This document shows, piece after piece, positions 8,279 to 16,427 of a DNA stretch of 24,566 bases. The translations under genes were made by a program, and so were the position numbers. This DNA comes from JAABYT01 sp041581935 (GTDB lineage Bacteria > Pseudomonadota > Gammaproteobacteria > HK1). Under the pieces are notes generated by a model. It was not told the origin of the DNA, ran no database searches, and was given only the letters and a program-made list of their open reading frames with translations. Where the stretch lies: NCBI GenBank assembly GCA_041581935.1, contig JBFICP010000016.1, positions 1 to 24,566 of the forward strand, in the 5' to 3' direction. The stretch's first letter is position 1. The number at the start of each line of letters is the position of its first letter.

Positions 8279-8370
8279 GAGCACTTCCTCGACAGTCCCG
8301 AATTGACGCAGGCCCGCCGACGACGGGGCGATCGTGCCACCGCTTCGGCCGGGATCTGACTCCCTGGCCG

Positions 8371-8420
8371 AATCCTTACATAAATACGGTTAATATCAAA
8401 CAGTTACCCCGTATATTTAC
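8371..8420 (-). promoter_or_regulatory. AT-rich island with imperfect inverted repeat, possible promoter
   Basis: This is the most AT-rich stretch of the neighbourhood, about 100 bp upstream of the YgiM-like start. TAAATACGG at 8381-8389 pairs with CCGTATATTTA at 8409-8419 apart from a two-base insertion. Several -10-like strings occur but no clean -35/-10 pair is seen, so this is only a likely promoter or operator location. Confidence 0.3.
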
Positions 8421-8575
8421 AAACATTCCGAGTCAGCACTCGGTCATGGACATGTCCGCTCCCCTGACGCGACGCCTCCGTCTCACGGGGAAGAGCGGGT
8501 TCGCGCGCAGCCCGGCGACCCCGATGCCGAAACGCTCGCGTACGGGTACCCGGGGCGAACGGGTTTGCCGATGGC

Positions 8576-8634
8576 AGTGCCGTGGAAGTGCGGTGGAAGT
8601 GCCGCGGAAGTGCCGTGGAAGTGCCGTGGAAGTG
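8576..8634. repeat. 11-bp tandem repeat, five units plus partial
   Basis: The unit AGTGCCGTGGA repeats head to tail at 8576, 8587, 8598, 8609 and 8620. Units 2 and 3 each carry one substitution (G for C, C for T), and a four-base partial AGTG ends the array. The 11-bp period is not a multiple of three and is close to one helical turn, which fits a DNA-level rather than a coding role. The array lies about 120 bp beyond the 3' end of the minus-strand receiver-kinase gene. Confidence 0.9.
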
Positions 8635-8683
8635 AAGGTCGCACACCGGGTCGGCCCGGAGCGGTTAACGCTCTCGGGCTGAT

Positions 8684-8735
8684 TCGCGGCCCGTCGGCCC
8701 CTGCGCGCGGGCCGCGAGACACCACCGGTGGTGTC
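8684..8735 (-). terminator. Two abutting GC-rich hairpins after the receiver-kinase gene
   Basis: TCGCGGCCC (8684-8692) pairs with GGGCCGCGA (8709-8717) across a 16-nt loop. Immediately next to it, 8718-8735 is a perfect 18-bp palindrome (GACACCACCGGTGGTGTC). The pair begins 15 bp past the stop of the minus-strand receiver-kinase gene, the usual place for transcription termination. No T-tract follows, so a strong intrinsic terminator is not proven; a protein-binding palindrome is the alternative. Confidence 0.45.
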
Positions 8736-8750
8736 GAAGCGCGACTCGAT

Positions 8751-10013
8751 TCAGGCCGCGATGCCCATGTGAGTGAGCATGTTGAACAGCGCCGCTGTGC
8801 TCTCGAAGCGATCGTTGGGGTTCTTGGCCATCAGCTTCGCCAGCAGCGGCTGCAGGTCGGCGAATTCGCTCGGCAGCTTCGGGATCGGCGCATGCAGATG
8901 CTGGAAAATCAGGGCGCTGACCGTGTCGCCGTGATAAGGCTTCTGTCCGGTCAGCATCTCGTAGAGGATCACGCCGAGGCCGTAGAGATCCGAGCGCTGA
9001 TCGGTCGCCAGACCCTCGGCCTGCTCGGGGCTCAGGTAGTGCGGGGTGCCGATGACGGTCCCGGCGCGCGTGAGGTCGAAGCCCTCGCTCACGCGCTTGG
9101 AGATGCCGAAATCCGCGAGTGCCATGCTGTCATCGTCCCGGAACATGATATTCGCCGGCTTCAGATCCCGATGCACGATTCCGACACCGTGGATGGCCTC
9201 GAGCCCGTGGGCGATGTTCTTGAGGCAGGCGATGGCGTCGTCCATGGAGATGCTGCGCGAGTCGATGCGTTCCTTCAGGCTGCCGCGCCCGAAGAATTCC
9301 ATGGCGATATAACCGTACTTGTTGGTAAATCCTTGCTCGAAGATGTTCACCACATAGGGGCTGTCGATTTCGGTGACCAGCCGGCCTTCACGAATGAAGC
9401 GTTGCATGTGCTCGGGGTCGTGGGCCATGGAGCGATCCAGTATTTTGATGGCGACTGTGAGCCCGTCCTGAACGCGCTCGGCGATATACACGGTGCAGGA
9501 GATCCCCCGTCCAATGACGCCGCCGAAGCGGTAGCTGACGTGCCCCGCGTCGCCCTTCGACGCGCGATCCCGCTCGAAGCCATGGGTCATGGCCTCGGCC
9601 TCCAGGGGGCTCACCGACACCGCGGGAATATCGGCGTTGGGCTGCGCCAGGACCTCGTAGACCACGGCCGCCAGACGTTCAGGCGTGAGATCCGCTTTGT
9701 TGAGATAGCCTTCGGCACCGAGCTTGATGGCGTCCGCCACCACGTAGGAATCACCGACACCGGTGATCAGAATCGTGCGCGGGAACCCGGGTCGGTTGAC
9801 CACCTCACGCAGCCAGTCGACGCCGGTCTCTCCGTTACCCAGATCGTAGTCGAGCAGAAGAACATCGTACGCGGCCCAGTTGAAGTCCGGACCGGGCTTG
9901 CCCATACGCAGGCTGGGGTATTCGGTGACTTCCACCCCTGGAATGTGCTGGTCGAGAAACACGTGCATGGTCTCGAGCGTGATTTCGCAGTCGTCGATCA
10001 ACAGAATCTTCAT
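8751..10013 (-). CDS. Receiver domain-Ser/Thr protein kinase fusion (paralogue 2)
   Basis: A 420-residue receiver-kinase fusion with the same order as the gene at 3895. Receiver (1-123): Asp7/Asp8, phospho-acceptor Asp55 (VLLLDYDLGNGETG), Thr84, Lys106. Kinase (about 160-420): a normal glycine-containing loop (VIGRGISCTVY, 166-176), Lys190 (VAIKIL), HRDLKPAN with Asp283, DFG Asp301, and TVIGTPHYLSPEQ. The linker is short, about 35 residues. The receiver insert GKPGPDFNWAAYD matches the other paralogue, which shows common origin. All residues needed for phosphotransfer in both modules are present, so phosphorylation of the receiver could control the kinase. No histidine kinase or substrate gene is adjacent. 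It is divergent, over 178 bp, from the SAM-cyclase-ATPase gene. The start ATG at 10013 follows weak ribosome binding site sequence. Confidence 0.94.
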   Translation of the reverse strand: MKILLIDDCEITLETMHVFLDQHIPGVEVTEYPSLRMGKPGPDFNWAAYDVLLLDYDLGNGETGVDWLREVVNRPGFPRTILITGVGDSYVVADAIKLGAEGYLNKADLTPERLAAVVYEVLAQPNADIPAVSVSPLEAEAMTHGFERDRASKGDAGHVSYRFGGVIGRGISCTVYIAERVQDGLTVAIKILDRSMAHDPEHMQRFIREGRLVTEIDSPYVVNIFEQGFTNKYGYIAMEFFGRGSLKERIDSRSISMDDAIACLKNIAHGLEAIHGVGIVHRDLKPANIMFRDDDSMALADFGISKRVSEGFDLTRAGTVIGTPHYLSPEQAEGLATDQRSDLYGLGVILYEMLTGQKPYHGDTVSALIFQHLHAPIPKLPSEFADLQPLLAKLMAKNPNDRFESTAALFNMLTHMGIAA

Positions 10014-10040
10014 GGTTTCACCGGTGCGTGAGTCGGCCGG

Positions 10041-10061
10041 ATCCCGCTGGGAGAGCGGGAT
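10041..10061. repeat. 8-bp inverted repeat in divergent kinase/cyclase gap
   Basis: ATCCCGCT (10041-10048) and AGCGGGAT (10054-10061) are perfect complements around a 5-nt loop. They lie 28 bp upstream of the minus-strand kinase start and overlap a second palindrome, GGGATATCCC (10057-10066). TATACT follows at 10067-10072. It could be a leader hairpin of the kinase mRNA or an operator controlling both divergent genes. No complete promoter can be assigned on either strand. Confidence 0.4.
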
Positions 10062-10191
10062 ATCCCTATACTATCGGCCGAAATCCGGGGGTTTTGAGGC
10101 CGCTTGGCCGTCAATGTGACAGCTGCCCGATCCGGGTAGACTGGCCGCAGGGCCGAGAACAGGGGAACGTCCGGAGAGTCGGATCGCGACT

Positions 10192-13100
10192 ATGGTGGAC
10201 GGCATAGGTGAGTGGCTGCGAGAGCTCGGGCTGGGCGACTTCACCGCGCTTTTTGTCGAGCAGCAGATCGACCGTGAGGTGCTCCCGGATCTCACCGACG
10301 GGGACCTGGAAAAGATCGGCATTCCCCTCGGCCCGCGCAAGAAGCTTCTCAGGGCCATCGCCGCGCTCGCGTCGGCGCCGACACAGCCGCCCTCGAATGC
10401 CGGCACCGGCGCGCAAGCCGAGCGGCGCCAGCTCACGATCATGTTCTGCGACCTGGCGGGCTCGACCGAGTTGTCACAGATGCTCGACCCGGAGGATCTC
10501 CGCGAGGTAAACCGCGCCTACCAGGATCTCTGCAAGCAAACCCTCGAGCGCTACGACGGATACATCGCGCGCTACATGGGCGACGGAGTGCTCGCCTATT
10601 TCGGATTTCCGCAGGCGCACGAGGACGATGCCGAACGCGCGGTGCTGGCAGCCCTGGAGCTGCAGATGGCGATGACCGATCTGAATGCCGGCGAGTCGAT
10701 TGAGCGACCGGTCGAGCTATCCGTGAGAATCGGAATTGCCACCGGGCCGGTTGTGGTCGGTGATCTGATCGGCGAGGGCGCATCCCAGGAAAGCGCCGTC
10801 GTCGGAGAAACGCCGAACGTCGCGGCACGACTTCAGGCGCTGGCCGAGCCCGGGACCGTGATTGTCGCCGACCGCACACACGCGCTGGCTGGAAGACACT
10901 TCGAGTACCAGGACTGGGGAGTGCACTCGGTGAAGGGCATCGCCGAGCCGGTGCACACCTGGCGCGTGCTCGGACGCAGCGCCGTAGCGAGCCGATTCGA
11001 GGCATCGGGCAGGTCATCACTCACTCCGCTGATCGGTCGTGAAAGCGAAATCGCATTGCTCATGGATCGCTGGCAGCAGGCCAAGGATGGCGATGGCCAG
11101 GTGGTGGTGTTGACAGGAGAGGCCGGCATCGGCAAATCCCGAATCGCCGAGACACTGTGCGATCGTACCTCGACCGAGCGGCCGATTCGGCTTCGTTATC
11201 AGTGCACTCCGTACCATTCCAACAGCGAATTGTTTCCGTTCGTCGAAGCTTTCCAGCGTGCGGCGCAGTTCCAGGACTCGGACCCGCCCGAGGCCAAGCT
11301 GAACAAGTTGGAGTCGTTGTTGTCCCAAGGCGCCGACGACGTTAACGCGGTCGCGCCATTCTTTGCGGCGCTGTTGTCCTTGCCGACGGGCGACCGCTAC
11401 CCTCTACACGACCAGGGCATGAGCGCCGAGGCGACCAAGGCCAGAACCCTGGATGCATTGAGCGAGCAATTGGAAGGCCTCAGTCGACGTCGGCCCGTGA
11501 TGGTGGTATTCGAGGATGCACACTGGGCCGATCCGACATCCCTCGATCTGCTCGACCTGCTCATCGAGCAGGTGCGTGCCAGCCAGGTACTCATGCTGGT
11601 CACCGCCCGGCCCGAGTTCTCACCATCCTGGACGGATTTCTCGCACATCACGTCCTTGAGCCTGAATCGCTTCAGTCGCGGCCTCGCCAACGCCATGGTG
11701 GAGAAGGTGACCCGCGGCAAGCCGCTGCCCGACGAGGTGCGGGAACAAATCATCGAGAAGACCGATGGGATCCCGTTGTTTGTCGAAGAGCTGACGAAGA
11801 CGGTGCTGGAATCGAAACTGCTGGAGGAACGCGAAGACGGATATGCCCTGACCGGGCCGCTGCCGCAGCTGGCATTGCCATCGACACTCAACGACTCGTT
11901 GATGGCACGCCTGGACCGCCTGGGTCCGACCAAGGATGTGGCACAGACGGCGGCGGCGATCGGACGGACGTTCTCATATGATTTGCTTGCGGCGGTTTCT
12001 CCCCTTGACGACCGCGCGTTGCGGGAAGCCCTCGAGCGGCTGATCGAGGCCGAGCTGATTTTTCCCCACGGCCGATCTCGGCAAAGTTATGTGTTCAAGC
12101 ACGCGTTGGTCCAGGATGCGGCATACGATTCGATGCTGCGCAAACGTCGCCGGCAGCTGCACGGTCGCATTGCCGACGCGATCCACGATCAATTTCCCGA
12201 AATGGTCCGGGGGCAACCGGAATTCCTGGCACACCACTTTGCCGCGGCCGGGGAATTCCAGGCGGCGATCGCCAACTGGTTGCAGGCCGGGCGCCGCGCT
12301 ACCGAACGCTCCGCGAACCGGGAAGCCGTGCGTCACCTGCAGAGCGCGCTCGATGCGTTGAAAGAGCTGGCGCCGACGCTGGAACGCGATCGACTCGAGC
12401 TCTCCCTGCAGGTGGCCCTGACGACGCCGATTACGGCCATATCCGGATTCGCCTCGCCAGAGAGCGAGCATGCCTACGACCGGGCGCGCGCGCTCAGCGA
12501 TGCGCTCGGTGCCACCGAGGATCTCGTGACCGTGCTCCACGGCCAGTGGGTGAGGCACACGGCGACGATGGGGCATGACGAGGCGGGCAAAATCTCGACA
12601 CGGCTGCTTCGCATGGGCGAAGAGCAGGGTATCGATTCCGCGCGCTTGATGGGGCATCGGCTGACCGGCTGGAATTTGACGCTTCGCGGAAAGCTCAACG
12701 TCGCCGGGCCACACCTTGACGAGGCCCTTTCCATTTACGATACGGACCGCCGGAAGTTCAGGGAGCTCAGGCTCCGATCCCAGCACGATGCCCGGGTCGC
12801 CACGCTTTCGTGTCGGGCCATTCACCAATGGCTGTGCGGATTCCCCGAGCAGGCCTTCGCAACCCGTGACGAGTGCATCGCCTATGCGCGCGCGCTCGAG
12901 CACGCGACCAGTCTGGCCTATGCATTGATGTACGCGGGATGCCTGCCTGCCGCATTGAGCGACGATCCGGCCGCGGCACGGGAAATGGGCAGCGAGCTCC
13001 TGGAGCTGGCGAACGAACAGGGCCTGCCCGCCTACATCACCGGCGGCACCGAAATCATGGGCTGGGCGATCGGATGCGGGGGCGATCTGCAGGCAGGCAT

Positions 13101-13569
13101 CGCTCAGCTGCGCGAAGGGTTGACCATGGCCAGCCAGGGTCGATTGAGATTCTTTTTGCCCTGCTATCTAACATTGCTGGTCCGGCTGTATCTGGCAGCG
13201 GGTGACGTCGACGATGCGCCGCGCGTGCTCGCCGAGGCGATGGACCTGGTGGAACGATCCGACGAACGTCTGTGGGAGGCCGAGATCAATCGGCTGACCG
13301 GCGACGTTCTGCTCGCGCAGCACGATGACTCGGACGACAGCGTCGCGGCTGCGTACCAACGCGCGCTCGAGATTTCGCGGCGCACCGGCTCGAAGTTCCT
13401 GGAGCTTCGCGCTTCCACGAGTCTCGCGCGATTGTGGGATGGCCAGGGCAGACGGGATGAAGCACGCGCCGTCCTCGAGCCCGCGTATCACTGGTTCACC
13501 GAAGGATTCGAGACACAAGATCTACGCGAAGCGCGTACGGTCCTCGAAAGCCTGACCGGGAATTCCTAG
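10192..13569 (+). CDS. SAM-class III cyclase-ATPase-TPR multidomain protein
   Basis: A 1125-residue, predicted cytoplasmic protein. Order: SAM domain (about 4-60); class III nucleotide cyclase (about 77-262) with metal ligands Asp87 (FCDLAGST) and Asp131 (MGDGVLAYFG) and transition-state residues Asn209/Arg213 (ETPNVAARLQ); and an AAA/STAND-type NTPase with Walker A GEAGIGKS (309-316), Walker B VMVVFEDAHWAD (436-447) and TARPEF (471-476). A long helical C-terminal half of TPR type (about 680-1120) follows. The layout recalls mammalian soluble adenylyl cyclase but with one cyclase domain. The two purine-selecting positions hold Arg127 and Ala202 rather than Lys and Asp/Thr, so the product (cAMP, cGMP or none) is uncertain. 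The ATG at 10192 precedes the SAM domain directly. The stop lies 14 bp from the end of the convergent PLP-enzyme gene. Confidence 0.93.
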   Translation: MVDGIGEWLRELGLGDFTALFVEQQIDREVLPDLTDGDLEKIGIPLGPRKKLLRAIAALASAPTQPPSNAGTGAQAERRQLTIMFCDLAGSTELSQMLDPEDLREVNRAYQDLCKQTLERYDGYIARYMGDGVLAYFGFPQAHEDDAERAVLAALELQMAMTDLNAGESIERPVELSVRIGIATGPVVVGDLIGEGASQESAVVGETPNVAARLQALAEPGTVIVADRTHALAGRHFEYQDWGVHSVKGIAEPVHTWRVLGRSAVASRFEASGRSSLTPLIGRESEIALLMDRWQQAKDGDGQVVVLTGEAGIGKSRIAETLCDRTSTERPIRLRYQCTPYHSNSELFPFVEAFQRAAQFQDSDPPEAKLNKLESLLSQGADDVNAVAPFFAALLSLPTGDRYPLHDQGMSAEATKARTLDALSEQLEGLSRRRPVMVVFEDAHWADPTSLDLLDLLIEQVRASQVLMLVTARPEFSPSWTDFSHITSLSLNRFSRGLANAMVEKVTRGKPLPDEVREQIIEKTDGIPLFVEELTKTVLESKLLEEREDGYALTGPLPQLALPSTLNDSLMARLDRLGPTKDVAQTAAAIGRTFSYDLLAAVSPLDDRALREALERLIEAELIFPHGRSRQSYVFKHALVQDAAYDSMLRKRRRQLHGRIADAIHDQFPEMVRGQPEFLAHHFAAAGEFQAAIANWLQAGRRATERSANREAVRHLQSALDALKELAPTLERDRLELSLQVALTTPITAISGFASPESEHAYDRARALSDALGATEDLVTVLHGQWVRHTATMGHDEAGKISTRLLRMGEEQGIDSARLMGHRLTGWNLTLRGKLNVAGPHLDEALSIYDTDRRKFRELRLRSQHDARVATLSCRAIHQWLCGFPEQAFATRDECIAYARALEHATSLAYALMYAGCLPAALSDDPAAAREMGSELLELANEQGLPAYITGGTEIMGWAIGCGGDLQAGIAQLREGLTMASQGRLRFFLPCYLTLLVRLYLAAGDVDDAPRVLAEAMDLVERSDERLWEAEINRLTGDVLLAQHDDSDDSVAAAYQRALEISRRTGSKFLELRASTSLARLWDGQGRRDEARAVLEPAYHWFTEGFETQDLREARTVLESLTGNS

Positions 13570-13583
13570 ATTGGGCTGAGCGA

Positions 13584-14810
13584 TCACGCCAGCGCCCGAT
13601 CGAGATCGGCGCACAGATCCGCCGCGTCCTCGAGGCCCACCGAGAAGCGGAACACGCCGTCGCCGGCGAATTCGCGATAGCGGGCCTCGGCGGCGGGCTC
13701 CAGGCGGAAGGTCGATTGCATCAGCATCTCGGTCGGGATCCAGTAGATGAGCGATCGGTGGTGACCGAGCGATACGGCGTAGTGAATGACCTCCAGCGTA
13801 TCGATCATGCGCTCGGCCACCTGCCTGCCGTCCTCCCGAGTGCGGAATGTCATCATTCCGGAAAAGTTGCGCATCTGGCGCCGGGCGAGATCGTGCTGCG
13901 GGTGCGAGGCCAGGCCGGGGTAGAACACCCGAGTCACCCCGGGATGGGCCTCCAGAAATTGGGCCACCTGTGAGGCGGTTTCCTCGTGGGCCTTCATGCG
14001 CAGAGGAAACGTGGCCGCGCCGCGCAGGATCAACCAGGCGTTGAACGGCGACAGCACGCCCCCGTAGTGCACCATCGCTTCGAGATTGAGGGCGTCCAGA
14101 TCCGCGGCGGGTCCGAGCACGGCGCCGCCCATGGCGTCGCCGTGTCCGCCGATGTACTTGGTCAAGGAGTGGACGACGAAGTCCGCGCCGAGCTCCAGTG
14201 GCCGGGTGGCGACGGGGGTGGCGAACGTGGAGTCGACGACGACGTCCTCGACCCCGCGGTCGTGGGCGAGACGGCCAAGCGCGCGGATGTCGCTCAATCG
14301 CATGATGGGATTCGCCGGCGTCTCGATCCACAGCATTTTCGTGTTCGCCGTGATGGCGGCCTCGACCAGAGCGGGATCCGAGGTGTCCACCGGCGACACG
14401 TCGATCCCCCAGCGCGGCAGGCTGTCGCGAACCAGCTCCGCGGTGCCGACATAGTTGGTATCCGAGATGACGAGATGGTCGCCGTGGCTCAGCCGTCCGG
14501 CCATCAGCGCGTGAGAGGCGGCCATGCCCGAAGCGAAGCACAGCGCCGCCTCGGCGTGCTCGAGCGCGGCAAGCTTCTCGGCGAGCTGGGTGACGGTCGG
14601 ATTGGAAACCCGCGCGTAGCCGAAACCCTCGTTCTCGGTACGATTCAACGCGGAGAACCCTCCGACGTGATCGCGTGCGAAGGTCGCCGACATCACCAGG
14701 TTGGGAGACGAGGCCCGGGTGATGGGGTCGATGGGCTCGCCGGAGTGAATGGCTCGGGTTCGGTCGCCCCAGGTAGGGTCGCTTTGCTTGTCGCTCATGG
14801 TCTTGTCCAT
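13584..14810 (-). CDS. Trans-sulfuration-type PLP enzyme (Cys/Met metabolism)
   Basis: A 408-residue fold-type I PLP enzyme of the cystathionine gamma-synthase/beta-lyase/O-acylhomoserine sulfhydrylase family, cytoplasmic and usually tetrameric. Visible: Tyr65-x-Arg67 in YARVSNPT (phosphate contacts from the neighbouring subunit), CFASGMAA (91-98, cofactor phosphate), Asp193 in VVVDSTFATP, and the Schiff-base Lys218 in HSLTKYIGGHGDAMGG. The C-terminal SVGLED motif is typical. The family cannot be split safely into synthase, lyase and methionine gamma-lyase by eye. It starts 22 bp after the EmrB-like transporter stop on the same strand, so it is probably co-transcribed with the efflux pair. 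A second ATG four codons in (14798) is an alternative start; neither has a clear ribosome binding site. Confidence 0.92.
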   Translation of the reverse strand: MDKTMSDKQSDPTWGDRTRAIHSGEPIDPITRASSPNLVMSATFARDHVGGFSALNRTENEGFGYARVSNPTVTQLAEKLAALEHAEAALCFASGMAASHALMAGRLSHGDHLVISDTNYVGTAELVRDSLPRWGIDVSPVDTSDPALVEAAITANTKMLWIETPANPIMRLSDIRALGRLAHDRGVEDVVVDSTFATPVATRPLELGADFVVHSLTKYIGGHGDAMGGAVLGPAADLDALNLEAMVHYGGVLSPFNAWLILRGAATFPLRMKAHEETASQVAQFLEAHPGVTRVFYPGLASHPQHDLARRQMRNFSGMMTFRTREDGRQVAERMIDTLEVIHYAVSLGHHRSLIYWIPTEMLMQSTFRLEPAAEARYREFAGDGVFRFSVGLEDAADLCADLDRALA

Positions 14811-14832
14811 CGGTTGCGTTCGAGCGATCGCT

Positions 14833-16389
14833 TCAGCCCGCCTCGGCGCCTGCTCTTTGCCGGCTCGGCACCGTTGGCGGCGTCTGTTTCGTTCGCATGA
14901 AGAAGGTCAACGGTATACCGCACAAGGCGACCAGCACCAGCACTTCCATGGTATGCGTATAGGTGAGTATCTCGGTTTGCGCTTTTACAATCTGAAAGAG
15001 CAGGGCGCCGGCCTCGGCGCTTCCGTCGTCGTAACCCGATGCCTGCAGATAAGATGAGTAGCCCGGCCGCGTGGGGTCCAAAAATTCCGTGATGCGCGAC
15101 CAATTCTCCTGGTTTCCGCGGTAGACGAGCGTCGTGACGAAAGTCACGCCGAAGGCAAAACCGATGGTCTTCACCAGATTGAAAAGCCCCGCCGCTTCGT
15201 CGCGAAATCGCGGCGGTACATGGGCAAATGCCTGCGCGGCAATGACCGGAAAGGTGAGCATCAAGCCGGCGCAGATCAATGCTCCGGGCACGATCACTTG
15301 GGCCGGCGATACGTTCGTATTCAATCTGCTGAACAAATACCAGCCGCTCGCCGTCACGACCGTTCCCGTTATCACGGCCGCGCGTTTGCCTACCAGTCGC
15401 ATGAGCGGGTTGGCGATCTGGCTCGTGACGATGAGCGCCGCCGCCGACAGGCCGATGGCGTAGCCTGCGGTGCTGATCTCCCAACCGAACTGGCCCACGT
15501 ACAAACCTGGGGCGAGCACCATGAAGGATAGAAAGCTGACGCCGGTCAAGCCCATGAGCAGCGAGCAGGCGGCAAAATTCGTGTCGCCCAGCAGGTGCAG
15601 ATTGATGATGTTGCGTTCGCCGAGTTGGATACCACGAACCGTGAAGACGACGAAGCCGGTGAAAGCGGCCATGAGTAGCAGAATGATCTCATGGGACGTG
15701 AACCAGTCGAGGCGATCGCCCTGATCGAGACCGATTTGCAGGCAGACCAGAAGAATTGCGAGCAGCCCGAGACCAATCCAGTCGGTGCGCACGTCTTGCG
15801 CTCGAGTCGAGCGCATGAAGGTGAGCACGAGCACCAGAGCCACGACACCGATGGGAAAGTTCACCCAGAAGTTCCAGCGCCAGTCGAGGGTTTCGGTCAG
15901 CAGGCCGCCGAGAGCGGGTCCGAGCGCCGGGCCGGCGGTGACGCCCATTGCCCACAGGGCGAGCACGCGAGTGCGTTGCTCGGCGGGATAGGCGTCGATC
16001 AGCACCGCCTGGCTGAGCGGGATGAGCGGCCCGCTGAAGAGTCCCTGAACGAAGCGAAACGCGACGATCGTGTCGAGGCTCTGCGAGAGCCCGCAGGCCG
16101 CCGAGGAAAGAACGAAACCCACGATGGCGATTACGCCCAGGCGTTTGCGGCCGAGGAGGCGGGACAGGTGCCCTGTAATGCCGATGATGAGCGCCTGTCC
16201 GATGCTGAACAGCGTCACCACCCAGGTGATGTCGTCGGGGGTCGCGTTCAACCCTCCCGCCATATAGGGTAATGCGACAGAGACGATCGTCAGGTCGAGC
16301 GCCGCCATCACGGCGACAAACAGCATGCTGACCAGCAGCATTGTGCGGTGAAATCCGGGCTCGAGAGGCTTGATTTCGTCAGTCATCAT
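14833..16389 (-). CDS. DHA2-family MFS efflux transporter (EmrB/QacA type)
   Basis: A 518-residue inner-membrane drug:proton antiporter with a predicted 14 transmembrane helices. The first helix contains the DLTIVSVALPYM motif that marks DHA2 members. Motif A appears as GHLSRLLGRKRLG after helix 2, and the antiporter motif C region reads GVTAGPALGPALGG in helix 5. With the membrane-fusion protein encoded just upstream it would form an EmrAB-type pump, completed by an outer-membrane TolC-like channel not present in the window. Two adjacent ATG codons (16389, 16386) begin the frame; the upstream gene stops 38 bp before. Its position in front of the PLP-enzyme gene raises the possibility of exporting a sulfur-containing or amino-acid-derived compound, which is inference. 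Confidence 0.94.
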   Translation of the reverse strand: MMTDEIKPLEPGFHRTMLLVSMLFVAVMAALDLTIVSVALPYMAGGLNATPDDITWVVTLFSIGQALIIGITGHLSRLLGRKRLGVIAIVGFVLSSAACGLSQSLDTIVAFRFVQGLFSGPLIPLSQAVLIDAYPAEQRTRVLALWAMGVTAGPALGPALGGLLTETLDWRWNFWVNFPIGVVALVLVLTFMRSTRAQDVRTDWIGLGLLAILLVCLQIGLDQGDRLDWFTSHEIILLLMAAFTGFVVFTVRGIQLGERNIINLHLLGDTNFAACSLLMGLTGVSFLSFMVLAPGLYVGQFGWEISTAGYAIGLSAAALIVTSQIANPLMRLVGKRAAVITGTVVTASGWYLFSRLNTNVSPAQVIVPGALICAGLMLTFPVIAAQAFAHVPPRFRDEAAGLFNLVKTIGFAFGVTFVTTLVYRGNQENWSRITEFLDPTRPGYSSYLQASGYDDGSAEAGALLFQIVKAQTEILTYTHTMEVLVLVALCGIPLTFFMRTKQTPPTVPSRQRAGAEAG

Positions 16390-16427
16390 TTCGAAGCCGC
16401 GGCGAATCCGGACCCCGCGGGATAGAG

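Larger units (their letters stand above)
8279..8750. other. Intergenic stretch with tandem repeat and hairpins
   Basis: These 472 bp separate two minus-strand genes. From left to right they hold the ribosome binding site of the YgiM-like gene (GAGGAA, 8285-8290 on the minus strand), an AT-rich island (8371-8420) and a 10-bp palindrome GGACATGTCC (8448-8457). Further on are the 11-bp tandem repeat (8576-8634) and two abutting inverted repeats (8684-8735). Short open frames cross it on both strands, but none has a ribosome binding site, and the low-complexity translations of the repeat argue against coding. Confidence 0.6.

Noticed and set aside
8565..10031. Plus-strand open frame of 488 codons
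   Set aside because: Antisense to the receiver-kinase and also runs through the non-coding tandem repeat; low-complexity start, no domain.
10111..10142. TGTGAC and TAGACT as a Crp site and promoter for the cyclase gene
   Set aside because: Only one Crp half-site is present, and no -35 occurs at workable spacing from TAGACT.
11974..12903. Minus-strand open frame of 309 codons
   Set aside because: Antisense within the TPR half of the SAM-cyclase-ATPase gene; no recognisable feature.
13522..14900. Open frames of about 300-340 codons on both strands over the PLP-enzyme gene
   Set aside because: Out-of-frame and antisense shadows; compositionally biased Arg/Gly-rich translations.
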